Source: Pseudovibrio sp. Ad37 (GTDB lineage: Bacteria; Pseudomonadota; Alphaproteobacteria; Rhizobiales; Stappiaceae). From it: DNA of 64,000 bases. Position numbers and translations under genes: made by a program. Positions 23,817 through 33,075 of this stretch are shown here, in pieces. The DNA is taken from the NCBI RefSeq assembly GCF_001623075.1, contig NZ_LMCF01000151.1, forward strand, positions 1-64,000, written 5' to 3'. Position 1 is the first letter of the stretch. Each line of letters begins with the position of its first letter. The notes under the pieces are model-generated. The model searched no databases, had not been told where the DNA came from, and was given only the letters and a program-made list of their open reading frames with translations.

Positions 23817-23840
23817 GCGGAGACAACTTCCTGTCCCCGC
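23817..23840. terminator. Hairpin downstream of the aminotransferase fusion
   Basis: GCGGAGACA (23817-23825) pairs with TGTCCCCGC (23832-23840) with one mismatch and a six-base loop. It backs up the terminator at 23854-23881. Confidence 0.45.
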
Positions 23841-23853
23841 CTATTCTTCAGGT

Positions 23854-23881
23854 AAAAAAGGCCAGACTTTGGCCCTTTTTT
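23854..23881. terminator. Bidirectional rho-independent terminator
   Basis: GGCCA (23860-23864) and TGGCC (23870-23874) form a stem flanked by six As and a run of Ts. The stop of the minus-strand fusion gene lies seven bases away at 23888. Confidence 0.8.
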
Positions 23882-23887
23882 GATAGT

Positions 23888-26800
23888 TTACATGGTTTCC
23901 AGAGCTGAAACGGACTCATTCATGGCCTGATCGAGAACATCCAGCAGGTAATCGGCATTTTCCTTAGAAAAAATCATCGGTGGCCGCATCTTCAACACAT
24001 TGTCATATGGCCCCTCGGTTCCCATCAAGATACCAAGGTCCTTCGCACGGTTGGCAACACGTCTCGCCATATCTGTTGCTGGCTCTTTGGTCCGGCGGTC
24101 TCTCACCAGCTCAATGCCCAGAAACAAGCCCATGCCGCGCACATCGCCAATAAACTCATACTTCTCCATCATCTTTCGGAAGCCAGAGAGGATGTAGTCA
24201 CCAACAACATGCGCATTCTCGCGCAATCCATCCCGTTCAATCACGTCCAGCACTGAAAGCCCAACAGCACAGGAAACAGGATTACCACCAAAAGTGTTGA
24301 AGTATTCCATCCCATTGTTAAAGCTAGCGGCAACCTCACGAGTAGTCACAAGCGCGGCCATAGGATGACCATTACCAATCGGCTTGCCCATAGTCACAAC
24401 ATCCGGCGTCACACCTTGTGTTTCAAAGGCCCACCAATGTGATCCGACACGACCAAACCCAACCTGCACTTCATCAGCAACGCACAAACCACCCTCCGCA
24501 CGGATCAGCTTGTAGACCTCCTCCAGATAACCATCTGGCATAAACACCTGACCAGCCACACTTGGAATTGATTCAGCAATGAAGAATGCGGGAGCACGCC
24601 CCTGCTTCTTCATCAGATCCAACTGTTCAGCAACGCTTTGAACATAGCGCGCAGTAATCTCTTCAGGTGCCCAGTCGGTCGGTGCACGATAGGCATCCGG
24701 AATAGCTGCCTCAAACACATGGTCGGGCCGCCCCTTGCCACCATTACGCTTATATTTATAGGGACTCAGCGCAATCAACTCAGGTGTTGTGCCATGATAG
24801 GCCCAATCCAGAACCACTGCATCACGACGCCCTGTATGCGCCTCTGCCATGCGAAGCATCAGGCTGTTCGCCTCACTGCCCGTACACACAAACGACGCAA
24901 CCGCCAGATCATCCGGCAGTGTCGCTGTCAGGCGCGCAGAGTACTCAACGATGTTATCGTGCAGGTACCGCGTATTGGTGTTGAGCAAACCCGCTTGATG
25001 AGACAAGGCCTCAACCACATCTGGATGCGCATGGCCCAGATGGCAAACATTGTTGAAGCAATCCAGATAGGCCCGCCCACGGTGATCAATAAGATAAGCA
25101 CCCACACCACGCACAAACTTGATTGGTTCGCTGTAGGAGATGGAAAGATTCGGCAACAGGTTCTGACGACGCGATGAAACAATCTCGCCGACTGACCGTC
25201 CAGTACTGCCCAGTGTTTCTTGCGGTAATCCAGCAAAATCGATGGCAGACGGAAACAAGTCAGCCCACACATCAAGATACTTCTCTTCGCCAACACCGAG
25301 AATTTCTTCAGCACTCAAGGAAACGTCAGCACAGAGCTGCAGGTGAAGATGGGTAGCCCAACCACCGTTCTCATCTTCCGCACCCAGATACCCGACTGTC
25401 TCACCAGCTTTGACCACATCACCCGCACTAAGTCGGCTCGCTGCCTCATGGGCCATGTGCCCCCAAAGGCTCACAAACGGCTGACCACAGTCTGTTTCAT
25501 GATCCAACGCAATCATGCAGCCATAACCAAGCGGGTCTGTCTCAATCACCACAGACCGCACCTTGCCATCCATTGGCGCACAGACACGGGTTCCTGAAGG
25601 CAGGAACAAATCAAACCCCAGATGGTTCCGGCGGCGCTCTCCTTCGATGAAGCGGCTCTCAAAGAAATCCGAGGAGTAAACACTGCGGCTTTCACCCCAT
25701 GGACCAATGCCAAGCTCAACGCCATGCGCCTCGCAGTACTCTTCCCACCACTCCTGCGCTGCTTCTGGCTGACGATCACGAGACGTTACAGTCATCTCAT
25801 TCTCAGGATCAGCATAAGGCACCAACGCCTTGGACATGAGCTTGGGATGGCGCGCAAACAACGGGGCAAATGAGTTCCGGTTTTTTGCACAAAACGCTGC
25901 CACCTTCCGAGCACCCGGCACAGCATCAAAACCACAGGCCTTGCGCAGGATTGCAGTCGCAAACGATGGTTTCATGCCATAAAGTTTGTAAAGCAGGTTC
26001 CAGGCTGGCGCTTCACTAACAGCAAGGTATGGATTGTCGTCGGTCTCCTCTTTCCGCAGAGCAGACAAACTCACGCTTGTCACCAACCGCATAGCAATCA
26101 GATCAAAGAGAAGATCAACCTCCCCTTCTTCCAGCGGATACTCAGCATGGTAGGCAGCAGCCAGATCAGCAGCAGCGCCTATCGGATCAGGCATCTCCAT
26201 AATCGTATAGGCCGCCGCAATTGCAACTTCTGCAATAACGGGCGTATGCAGGCTGTCACCAAAATCAATAAGACCACAGACGCGGGAATGATCTTCTGGA
26301 TCAACCAGCACATTCCAGTCATTGGCATCATTGTGAATGACAGCAGCTCTCAAGCCGGCAAGCTGCGGAGCAACAATCCCGTCAAACCGATCAAGAAAGT
26401 ACTCAACCACGCGCCGCTGATCAGGATCACCAATGGCACTCAGGCGCGCACGCGCATCGCCAGCCGCACGTAAATCCCACTCAAAGCTACGTAAAGCACC
26501 TGGATGCACAAAACCACGCAGCGCTTTGTCCATCTTGCCAAGCAACGTTCCCAAACTGGCAACAACACCATCCTCACGCTGAGTTTCAGCCAACGGCACC
26601 CCCGGAACCCAGGAAACCACACGCATGACATGAGATGCTCCATCCGGTCCGGTGACACTCTGCGTGGCTCCACCATCCTTTGTCAGGCGCAGGCGCGGCA
26701 TAGGCAAATCCGGAGAGGACACAGCAAGATGCTGCAGCATGGCTGTCTGAAAACCTGTCTCAGCGTCGGGCTCACTGGCATTGACGAGCTTGACCGTCCA

Positions 26801-26950
26801 GTGCGTGCCATCCTCTGCATCAAGGCGATGGTTCTGGTCGCGCTCGCTTTCCAATGGAGACAAGTCACCTTTCAGGTTCCAATGCTCCAACAGAAGGGTT
26901 GCAATGGTATCGCGGTCAAAATTAGGGGCGGGATGGCTAATATCAGTCAT
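23888..26950 (-). CDS. Fusion: phosphotransferase-like, M23 peptidase-like and class III aminotransferase
   Basis: This 1020-residue protein joins three domains. Residues 1-330 are an APH/choline-kinase-like domain with [14 protein letters not shown] and [17 protein letters not shown], the Brenner-type catalytic and metal-binding segments. Residues about 400-560 resemble M23 peptidases, with the zinc pattern [12 protein letters not shown] (H-x3-D) and THLHLQL (H-x-H). Residues about 590-1010 form a class III PLP aminotransferase with [32 protein letters not shown] and the PLP lysine in [10 protein letters not shown]. It resembles the AGXT2L-like ethanolamine-phosphate phospho-lyase group. Such fusions occur in alpha- and gammaproteobacteria and may process an amino alcohol or lysine derivative. 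It is divergent from an Lrp-type regulator. Confidence 0.87.
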   Translation of the reverse strand: MTDISHPAPNFDRDTIATLLLEHWNLKGDLSPLESERDQNHRLDAEDGTHWTVKLVNASEPDAETGFQTAMLQHLAVSSPDLPMPRLRLTKDGGATQSVTGPDGASHVMRVVSWVPGVPLAETQREDGVVASLGTLLGKMDKALRGFVHPGALRSFEWDLRAAGDARARLSAIGDPDQRRVVEYFLDRFDGIVAPQLAGLRAAVIHNDANDWNVLVDPEDHSRVCGLIDFGDSLHTPVIAEVAIAAAYTIMEMPDPIGAAADLAAAYHAEYPLEEGEVDLLFDLIAMRLVTSVSLSALRKEETDDNPYLAVSEAPAWNLLYKLYGMKPSFATAILRKACGFDAVPGARKVAAFCAKNRNSFAPLFARHPKLMSKALVPYADPENEMTVTSRDRQPEAAQEWWEEYCEAHGVELGIGPWGESRSVYSSDFFESRFIEGERRRNHLGFDLFLPSGTRVCAPMDGKVRSVVIETDPLGYGCMIALDHETDCGQPFVSLWGHMAHEAASRLSAGDVVKAGETVGYLGAEDENGGWATHLHLQLCADVSLSAEEILGVGEEKYLDVWADLFPSAIDFAGLPQETLGSTGRSVGEIVSSRRQNLLPNLSISYSEPIKFVRGVGAYLIDHRGRAYLDCFNNVCHLGHAHPDVVEALSHQAGLLNTNTRYLHDNIVEYSARLTATLPDDLAVASFVCTGSEANSLMLRMAEAHTGRRDAVVLDWAYHGTTPELIALSPYKYKRNGGKGRPDHVFEAAIPDAYRAPTDWAPEEITARYVQSVAEQLDLMKKQGRAPAFFIAESIPSVAGQVFMPDGYLEEVYKLIRAEGGLCVADEVQVGFGRVGSHWWAFETQGVTPDVVTMGKPIGNGHPMAALVTTREVAASFNNGMEYFNTFGGNPVSCAVGLSVLDVIERDGLRENAHVVGDYILSGFRKMMEKYEFIGDVRGMGLFLGIELVRDRRTKEPATDMARRVANRAKDLGILMGTEGPYDNVLKMRPPMIFSKENADYLLDVLDQAMNESVSALETM

Positions 26951-27089
26951 AAGTCTCTCCAGTTGCCCAGAATATAACGCACACTGATATTTCAGAACAC
27001 CGACTTTATGTCAGTTGCACCACCACTATGTCGCGATTAATAAGTATTTTAACGGCACTCTTCCTGATAGTCCGCGCAGAGGAATCTCA

Positions 27090-27518
27090 ATGCTCGACAC
27101 CACCGACCGCGAGATTATCGCGATCCTCTCCAAAGAAGCCCGTATCCCGATCAAAACACTGGCAGCCCGCATCAACCTGTCTCGCAGTGCCACCAGTGAA
27201 CGCATCACACGGCTGGAGAACAACGGCACAATTCGCGGCTACAGGGCAGACATCGACGGCCTTGATCCCACCCACATCTCCTCCTTCCTGTTCATCCGCT
27301 TATCACGCACGCCAATGCGTGAAATCCTCGACATACTGGCAGCGTTTCCAGAGATTAAACGCGTAAGTTCGGTAAGTGGAGAGCTCGACCTTGTGGTCGA
27401 AGTCGTTGCCTCCTCAATAGAGATGCTCAACAACGTCAGAGACGCCATCGCATCCACTGACGGTGTGAAGGACCTGACAACCACTGTCATTTTGCGGGAT
27501 GAGTTTCAACGCACCTGA
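27090..27518 (+). CDS. Lrp/AsnC-family transcriptional regulator
   Basis: This 142-residue regulator begins MLDTTDREIIAILSKEARIP. It has the helix-turn-helix KTLAARINLSRSATSERITRLE (about residues 20-41), then the ligand-sensing RAM domain with IKRVSSVSGELDLVVEVVAS. Length is slightly short but complete. The ATG at 27090 follows AGAGGAA at good spacing; the reading frame is open further upstream but lacks a ribosome binding site there. It is divergent from the large aminotransferase fusion, with about 140 bases between. Lrp-type regulators commonly control divergently placed amino acid catabolic genes, so it probably controls the fusion gene. Confidence 0.87.
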   Translation: MLDTTDREIIAILSKEARIPIKTLAARINLSRSATSERITRLENNGTIRGYRADIDGLDPTHISSFLFIRLSRTPMREILDILAAFPEIKRVSSVSGELDLVVEVVASSIEMLNNVRDAIASTDGVKDLTTTVILRDEFQRT

Positions 27519-27525
27519 AACAGCA

Positions 27526-27564
27526 AAGGGCGCCGACTGCAATAAAGCAGTGACTGACGCCCTT
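27526..27564. terminator. Imperfect hairpin between convergent genes
   Basis: AAGGGCG (27526-27532) and CGCCCTT (27558-27564) enclose an inner ACTGC/GCAGT stem. It lies just after the Lrp gene stop and could end transcripts from both sides. Confidence 0.5.
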
Positions 27565-27620
27565 AAACCAACGCTCAGGTCAGCATTCCACCAACCCAAG
27601 ACCCTATTAATTTTTGCAGA

Positions 27621-28334
27621 TTATCGCGCCTGATCCAGCATACGCTTACACTCCAACAACTCAAAGAGCGTGGACTGCAGCCGATCAACATTGTCCTTGG
27701 AAAGTCCAGCAGAACCAGCTGCCTCTTCCTTTTCAGAGCCCATCAAACGATCCATGAAGCCAAACGCTCCATGCCCACCTTTGCCATGCTGATCCGGCTC
27801 GTCATCCGGCAACAGACCGGACGGCAATGGCATCTGCGGCTCAGGCTCGCTCTCAAGCGGAAGAACCGCCTGTTCTTCAACAGGCCGCTCAGCAACCCAG
27901 TCTTCCTGCGGCTCATACATCTCATCTGGAGACGACATGATAGCCTGTGCGACCGCAGCTTCCGCTGCACTGCGCACTGAATCCTCAGAAACTTGGGATG
28001 GATCAGGAGCTACGCCTACAGGCGTATTGGCGCTGGACGAGGTTGGGATGACAACGCCACCACCCTCTTTCCAAACGTCCATAACGACGCGCACGCCTTG
28101 CTCTCGCAAAATACGTTGCACACCTTTAATCGTATAGCCTTCCCCATAGAGCAAATGGCGGATACCGCGCAAAAGCTCAAGGTCGTCAGGTCTGTAGTAG
28201 CGCCGTCCACCGCCTCTTTTCAGAGGTCTGATCTGGGTAAATCGTGTTTCCCAGAACCGCAGAACGTGCTGCGGCAGATCCAGTTCACTCGCTACTTCAC
28301 TAATTGTTCGGAACGCGTCGGCGCTCTTCTCCAC
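27621..28334 (-). CDS. MerR-family regulator
   Basis: This 237-residue protein starts with a MerR-type winged helix: [21 protein letters not shown] (about residues 8-28), then [25 protein letters not shown] and a helical [17 protein letters not shown]. The C-terminal half is low-complexity, acidic and proline-rich, with no metal-binding cysteine cluster, so metal sensing is unlikely. A MerR-like gene directly downstream of ihfA and the fatty-acid genes is a conserved alphaproteobacterial arrangement. The ihfA stop lies 41 bases upstream of its ATG. Confidence 0.87.
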   Translation of the reverse strand: MEKSADAFRTISEVASELDLPQHVLRFWETRFTQIRPLKRGGGRRYYRPDDLELLRGIRHLLYGEGYTIKGVQRILREQGVRVVMDVWKEGGGVVIPTSSSANTPVGVAPDPSQVSEDSVRSAAEAAVAQAIMSSPDEMYEPQEDWVAERPVEEQAVLPLESEPEPQMPLPSGLLPDDEPDQHGKGGHGAFGFMDRLMGSEKEEAAGSAGLSKDNVDRLQSTLFELLECKRMLDQAR

Positions 28335-28375
28335 GATGCAGACCCTCTAAACCTTACTATTATCGGGGCAGCAAA

Positions 28376-28687
28376 TTAGCTGGCGCCCTCAACCAGTGCA
28401 TCATTAATGCGCTGTTTAAGAACATTGCTTGGCTTGAATACCATAACCCGGCGTGGAGAGATCGGAACTTCCTCACCTGTTTTTGGGTTACGGCCAATGC
28501 GTTCACCTTTTGAGCGAACAACAAAAGAGCCAAAGCTAGACAATTTGACAGACTCGCCGCCTTCCAGGCTGGCAGAAATTTCTGCAAGTACCTGCTCAAC
28601 GAGTTCGGCAGATTCAGTCCGAGATAGGCCGACTTTCTGGTAAACCGCTTCACATAAATCAGCGCGGGTTACAGTGTGACTACCCAT
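28376..28687 (-). CDS. ihfA: Integration host factor, alpha subunit
   Basis: This 103-residue histone-like DNA-bending protein pairs with IhfB. It has the expected [19 protein letters not shown] start, [28 protein letters not shown] in the beta-arm region, and the arm-tip and C-terminal [20 protein letters not shown]. The frame extends to 28711, but GGAGG eight bases before the ATG at 28687 fixes the start at [11 protein letters not shown]. It is 135 bases downstream of fabH on the same strand and upstream of a merR-type gene. Confidence 0.93.
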   Translation of the reverse strand: MGSHTVTRADLCEAVYQKVGLSRTESAELVEQVLAEISASLEGGESVKLSSFGSFVVRSKGERIGRNPKTGEEVPISPRRVMVFKPSNVLKQRINDALVEGAS

Positions 28688-28822
28688 TCCACCCTCCTCC
28701 GGTAAAGCCATGATCCGTAAGAATAAAGCTTGCTTTCAACAAGTTACGGTATGGCCAACCGGCGTCAGGGTCAACAGCTCATTTGCTAAGAAATGCAACC
28801 CTCTGGGGTTTTTTGCCGCTTT

Positions 28823-29800
28823 TTACCACTTAAGGAGTACTGAACCCCAGGTAAAGCCACCGCCCATTGCTTCCAGCATGATCAGATCTCCCTTTTTGAC
28901 CTTGCCAGCTTTAACAATACTGTCCAGAGCCAAAGGAATCGATGCAGCCGAAGTGTTGCCGTGCTCGGAAACTGTTTTCACTACCTTTTCAGGAGCGATG
29001 CCAAGTTTCTTAGCAGAGGCATCAATGATGCGCTGGTTCGCCTGGTGCGGCACAAACCAGTCCAGGTCTTCCGCAGTTGTGCCAGTGGCATCAAAGGCAG
29101 CTTCAATCACATCAGTGACCATGCCAACCGCGTGCTTGAACACTTCACGGCCCTGCATGCGCAGATGACCAGCTGTCTGCGTGGTAGAAGGACCACCATC
29201 CACATAGAGCTTTTCTTTATGACGGCCATCAGAACGCAAATGACAGGTCAACACACCGCTGGCCTCAGCAGAAGCCTCACCTTCCTGCGCTTCCATGACA
29301 ACAGCGCCAGCGCCATCGCCAAACAGAACACAGGTCGTACGGTCTTCCCAATCGAGAATGCGGGAGAATGTTTCAGCGCCAATCACAAGCGCACGCTTAG
29401 CCAGACCACCGCGCAGGTATGCGTCGGCAGTGGTAACCGCATAAACAAAACCAGAGCAAACAGCCTGAACGTCGAACGCAAAACCGTGGTTGATACCAAG
29501 TTCGGCCTGCACAGCAACAGCCGTTGCCGGGAACGTATTGTCAGGTGTTGAGGTTGCCAGAATGATCAGATCAATGTCCTGCGCATCAACACCGGCATTT
29601 TCCAGCGCAGCCTTGGCAGCATTCACTGCAAGGTGAGACGTAAACTCACCTTCTGCCGCTATATGACGGTTCTTGATCCCGGTACGCTGAACGATCCACT
29701 CATCAGAAGTGTCAACAATCTCGGTAAGCTGCTGGTTAGTAAGTGCTTTTTCAGGCAGATAGCTGCCACAGCCCAAAAATACAGAGCGAAGTGCCTTCAC
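28823..29800 (-). CDS. fabH: 3-oxoacyl-ACP synthase III (KAS III)
   Basis: This 325-residue condensing enzyme joins acetyl-CoA with malonyl-ACP to start fatty acid synthesis. The catalytic triad is intact: cysteine in [11 protein letters not shown] (about residue 113), histidine in [11 protein letters not shown] and asparagine in [26 protein letters not shown] is the usual glycine-rich element. The start is GTG 29800 ([16 protein letters not shown]), with GAAGGG six bases upstream; the longer frame to 29842 would extend into plsX. The gene begins 11 bases after the plsX stop, so the two are probably co-transcribed. Confidence 0.94.
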   Translation of the reverse strand: MKALRSVFLGCGSYLPEKALTNQQLTEIVDTSDEWIVQRTGIKNRHIAAEGEFTSHLAVNAAKAALENAGVDAQDIDLIILATSTPDNTFPATAVAVQAELGINHGFAFDVQAVCSGFVYAVTTADAYLRGGLAKRALVIGAETFSRILDWEDRTTCVLFGDGAGAVVMEAQEGEASAEASGVLTCHLRSDGRHKEKLYVDGGPSTTQTAGHLRMQGREVFKHAVGMVTDVIEAAFDATGTTAEDLDWFVPHQANQRIIDASAKKLGIAPEKVVKTVSEHGNTSAASIPLALDSIVKAGKVKKGDLIMLEAMGGGFTWGSVLLKW

Positions 29801-29810
29801 TTTAAACCCT

Positions 29811-30860
29811 TCAGTTTTCTTCAGCCTCTGAGAAACGACCACGATGGTAGTTTGCCAGATCCTCGGAGATCTTTTTAATCAATTCATTCTTGGCCATATC
29901 ATAGGCAAGTTCAATGGCAGCACCAAAACCTTCAGCGTCTGTTCCGCCATGGCTTTTGATAACAATCCCATTGAGCCCAAGAAAGACCCCGCCATTGACT
30001 TTACGCGGATCCATTTTCGCCCGAAGCCGCTCGAAAGCACCCCGTGCAAAAAAGTAACCGATTTTCGCCATGAGCGTACGTTTCATAGCAGCCCGTAGGT
30101 AGCCAGCAAACTGTTTTGCGGTTCCCTCGGCTGTTTTGAGTGCAATATTGCCGGCAAACCCTTCGGTCACAACAACATCAACGGTGCCTTTACCAATATC
30201 ATCACCCTCGACAAAGCCGGAGTAAACAAGGTTTGGAGGAGACAGTTCGCGCAGCATTTTGCCTGCTGTACGCACTTCCTCGACACCCTTCACCTCTTCA
30301 ACACCAATATTAAGGAGACCAACAGTCGGCTGCTTAACACCATGAACAGAACGACACATAGCGCCGCCCAAAATAGCAAAGTCGATCAGCTGCTGTGCAT
30401 CCGCGCCGATCGTGGCGCCCACGTCGAGCACAATGGACTCACCGCGAAGTGTCGGCCACATTGCCGCAATCGCAGGACGCTCAATACCAGACATGGTGCG
30501 CAGGCAAAACTTGGACATCGCCATCAGCGCGCCCGTATTACCAGCGGAAACAGCAACATCTGCTTCAGAATTTTTAACCGCAGCGATCGCATTCCACATG
30601 GAAGATTTACCGCGGCCCTTGCGCAAAGCCTGACTCGGTTTTTCGTCCATGCCAATCGACACATCGGTATGATGAACAACGGATGCCTGCTTCAGACGAG
30701 GGTATTCCTCGAGCATTGGCTCGATGACTTTACTGTCACCGAAAAGTAGGAATTCGATATTCGGGCAGCGTTGCAGCACCTGATCAGCACCAGGCAGCAC
30801 CACCTCAACACCGTAATCCCCCCCCATAGCATCAAGAGAAATACGTATTTTTTCAGACAT
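29811..30860 (-). CDS. plsX: Phosphate acyltransferase PlsX
   Basis: This 349-residue peripheral membrane enzyme makes acyl-phosphate from acyl-ACP for phospholipid synthesis. Motifs: [20 protein letters not shown] at the start, [42 protein letters not shown], and the ending [23 protein letters not shown]. The chosen ATG at 30860 ([15 protein letters not shown]) gives the typical family N-terminus; the longer frame from 30887 adds nine residues. It is followed closely by fabH, the classic arrangement. The gene usually found upstream, rpmF, is absent here; a DUF177 gene stands there instead. Confidence 0.94.
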   Translation of the reverse strand: MSEKIRISLDAMGGDYGVEVVLPGADQVLQRCPNIEFLLFGDSKVIEPMLEEYPRLKQASVVHHTDVSIGMDEKPSQALRKGRGKSSMWNAIAAVKNSEADVAVSAGNTGALMAMSKFCLRTMSGIERPAIAAMWPTLRGESIVLDVGATIGADAQQLIDFAILGGAMCRSVHGVKQPTVGLLNIGVEEVKGVEEVRTAGKMLRELSPPNLVYSGFVEGDDIGKGTVDVVVTEGFAGNIALKTAEGTAKQFAGYLRAAMKRTLMAKIGYFFARGAFERLRAKMDPRKVNGGVFLGLNGIVIKSHGGTDAEGFGAAIELAYDMAKNELIKKISEDLANYHRGRFSEAEEN

Positions 30861-31026
30861 TTCCAATTTCTTGCCTTGTCCCAACAAAGTCTGCCCTTGT
30901 ATCGGTAGACCTCGGAATAGTTAAGAGCATTTTCCCTAAGTTCAGTGGAAATGCGCGTCGCGAAGATACTCGATTATAAACGTCTCGCAACACCCACCTC
31001 TAAAAAACCTTTGCAGCAATCTAAGA

Positions 31027-31599
31027 TTATTTTTTGCCTTTAAGGGCTTCTAGTGCAGCAAAAGGAGAAGGCTTCTGCTCTTCATCCTGTTTCAGTTCTT
31101 CCTCTGGGTCCGGAGCATATTTGTCATCCATTTCAACCCCTTTAGCCCGAGGAAATGGATCCAGTCCCAACGCAAAGTGCTCACAAACAACAGCTCCGAA
31201 ATCCACCTGTGAGCCTTCGAAATAATCCGGCGGATCGCTCTCATCAATATCCAGATCTACTTCCAAGGTATCATCATCACTTCGACGACGCCCCCGGGAA
31301 TCTTGATCTGGCAAAAATGTACGGTCGAATTCTTCGTCCACCAGGCATTCAACTCGGTCAAGCGTCACAACGCATTGTTGAATAGCTTTGGCGCGAATGT
31401 GACCGCGCACCGCCAGTCCATCACGGCGCCACGGACGCACTTCAAGGTCGGCTTCGAACTCAGGCAGCTCTATCAAATCATAGGCCTTGGCGATCTGCGT
31501 CCGCTCATTCTCATTGAGGACAAGCTTTAGCTGTTTGGTTTTCTTACCAAGACGCACCGCATCGAATAAATAGGCCCACGGGTATTCAGTTTCAGCCAT
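31027..31599 (-). CDS. DUF177 (YceD-like) protein
   Basis: This 190-residue protein has the DUF177 core: LVLNENERTQIAKAYDLIELPEF at the N-terminal side, LAVRGHIRAKAIQQCVVTLDRVECLVDEEFDR in the middle, and the conserved acidic and C-terminal VDFGAVVCEHFALGLDPFPRAKG. A charged tail follows. In many bacteria this family is linked to rRNA or ribosome maturation and sits beside rpmF and plsX; here it is upstream of plsX without rpmF. Its start overlaps the stop of the upstream chaperone gene by eight bases. Confidence 0.85.
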   Translation of the reverse strand: MAETEYPWAYLFDAVRLGKKTKQLKLVLNENERTQIAKAYDLIELPEFEADLEVRPWRRDGLAVRGHIRAKAIQQCVVTLDRVECLVDEEFDRTFLPDQDSRGRRRSDDDTLEVDLDIDESDPPDYFEGSQVDFGAVVCEHFALGLDPFPRAKGVEMDDKYAPDPEEELKQDEEQKPSPFAALEALKGKK

Positions 31600-32152
31600 C
31601 GCTGGCGCTTTCCCTTATAAGTTCGATCTTTGGAGCCACAAATTTGACGTCGCCCGCAAGAATTTCATGGGTTGGAAGAGCAGCAAGGCCTTCCACCGCT
31701 TCATGCATGTAATGAACCAGCGCTCTTATCGCAACAGCTTCACCGCTCTCGCCATAAATGTTTCTTACAAAGGCCTCAAATAGAGCGGAATTGTCCTTGT
31801 TTTCCAGAGCCTGCATATAGCTGGCTGTGCGTCCGTAAAACGATTCGACCATAATTCGAACCCGTTTACGCACACCTTCGTCGCCAATACCGATCTCTCG
31901 CATGCTCTGGTCCATATCCTGAAAAAAATAATCGAATACAGCCTGTGCAAATTTCCGGGACGCCTTATCTTCGCCTCCTAACCGGTGAAAGACACAAAAA
32001 GCGTGCAAAACAATCATCTCGAAGCGACCTTCGCTCGTATCAGGTATACCATAGTGCTGATAAAACACTGGTAGTCGTGCCTGCGCGACGATCCGCTCGT
32101 AAGTTGTTCTGACGGATGTGTCTTTACGTCGACGGAAAAAACCGAAGATCAT
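31592..32152 (-). CDS. Ubiquinol-cytochrome c chaperone (CBP3 family)
   Basis: This 186-residue protein matches the CBP3/UQCC1-like chaperone family. It shows YERIVAQARLPVFYQHYGIPDT at the start, FEMIVLHAFCVFHRLGG, FDYFFQDMDQSMREIGIGD, VRKRVRIMVESFYGR and YMQALENKDNSALFEAFVRNIYG. The mitochondrial relatives help assemble cytochrome b of complex III; the bacterial role is inferred from homology. It overlaps the DUF177 gene and is divergent from bamE, with about 120 bases between, an order widely conserved in alphaproteobacteria. Confidence 0.87.
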   Translation of the reverse strand: MIFGFFRRRKDTSVRTTYERIVAQARLPVFYQHYGIPDTSEGRFEMIVLHAFCVFHRLGGEDKASRKFAQAVFDYFFQDMDQSMREIGIGDEGVRKRVRIMVESFYGRTASYMQALENKDNSALFEAFVRNIYGESGEAVAIRALVHYMHEAVEGLAALPTHEILAGDVKFVAPKIELIRESASDG

Positions 32153-32279
32153 GGCACCTCTCTTGCGCTTGTCGAGTTACTTGTGTGACTGCCACGAGGA
32201 TGGCATAAGCACAAGTCTGAATCTAAACCGCTTGCTTGCTGCATTTTGCTGCAATTTGCAAGCCAACAGGATGTTTGGA

Positions 32280-32717
32280 ATGATTGCATTCGCACGCCGT
32301 ACTGTGTTCCTCGCTTTTTTGAGCCTGCCACTTGCCGGCTGCTTCACCCAGACACTGACACATGGCCAGGTTGTTTCACCTGATTCAATTCAAGATGTTC
32401 AAGTCGGTTCAAGCCGTGAGCAGGTAGAACTTCTCCTTGGTAGCCCGTCCACCACATCTAATCTGGACGGTGAAGCTTACTATTATATCTCGCAAAAGAG
32501 CGAAACAGTGGCATTCTGGTCTCCGTCTATCGTCGACCAGCGTGTTGTCGCTGTTTACTTTGATAAAGATGGTTACGTGAAGTCCGTTGCTGACTACGGC
32601 ATTGAAGACGGAAAAGTCTTTGATTACCTCGGCAGAAAAACACGCACCGGCGGTGCTGATTATGGTCTCCTGACGCAGATCCTGCGTGGAGCTGCAAATC
32701 CATCAATCGGTCTCTAA
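32280..32717 (+). CDS. bamE: Outer membrane assembly lipoprotein BamE
   Basis: This lipoprotein of about 145 residues belongs to the SmpA/OmlA family and supports the Bam complex in inserting outer-membrane proteins. The signal peptide ends in the lipobox LPLAGC (cysteine near residue 21). The core domain has HGQVVSPDSIQDVQVGSSREQVELLLGSPSTTS and VVAVYFDKDGYVKSVADYGIEDG, both typical. Starts at 32271 and 32280 are both possible; 32280 is preferred because AGGA lies eight bases upstream. A strong terminator follows at 32744-32774. Confidence 0.9.
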   Translation: MIAFARRTVFLAFLSLPLAGCFTQTLTHGQVVSPDSIQDVQVGSSREQVELLLGSPSTTSNLDGEAYYYISQKSETVAFWSPSIVDQRVVAVYFDKDGYVKSVADYGIEDGKVFDYLGRKTRTGGADYGLLTQILRGAANPSIGL

Positions 32718-32743
32718 GACCCGCCCATCACGAGTTTAAAAAA

Positions 32744-32774
32744 CGGCGCCTGTTTTTCAGGCGCCGTTTTTTTT
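32744..32774 (+). terminator. Rho-independent terminator after bamE
   Basis: CGGCGCCTG (32744-32752) and CAGGCGCCG (32758-32766) form a nine-base perfect stem with a five-T loop, followed by eight Ts. Confidence 0.92.
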
Positions 32775-33075
32775 GCGTTCAAAGCCAACAGGCCAGGCTG
32801 CTCTATCTCATTCATATCGCGAATGCTGCCAAATCCTAAGCTTCACACTTAAAATCACGCTGGTGTTATTGGAGGTTTGCTACATGTGATCCTGTATTGA
32901 GGAGTTATACGCATTCTGGCCGTCTTCTTCCGTGGTTTCTTCAAGGCATTAGAGCGCGTTCCTTTTGATTGGAAACAATCAAACGACAAGAATTCGCTCC
33001 ACCAAGGATGTTAGATCGCGATGCGTGAATTCAAATAAACGCGACGTGCTCTAACGACAAACGCGAAGTAAAATC
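32775..33075. other. Gene-free stretch holding a palindromic repeat
   Basis: No gene is seen between the bamE terminator and the DUF417 gene. The right half (32949-33054) is an inverted-repeat element described separately; the left half shows no clear structure. Confidence 0.5.
32949..33054. repeat. 106-base palindromic repeat element (MITE-like)
   Basis: The outer arms TTAGAGCGCGT (32949-32959) and ACGTGCTCTAA (33044-33054) are reverse complements at 10 of 11 positions. Inside lie a smaller GATTG...CAATC palindrome (32967-32979) and a GAATTC in each arm. The GATTGGAA-AATCAAA core resembles short intergenic palindromes dispersed in alphaproteobacterial genomes. No second copy was recognised in this window. 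It ends 21 bases before the next ATG and may affect that gene's mRNA. Confidence 0.6.

Noticed and set aside
15380-23887. Right-hand attachment site matching the tRNA-Pro 3' end
   Set aside because: I searched by eye for the tRNA 3' sequence (GGTTCAAATCC to CCGACCA) and found no second copy in or after the prophage-like segment.
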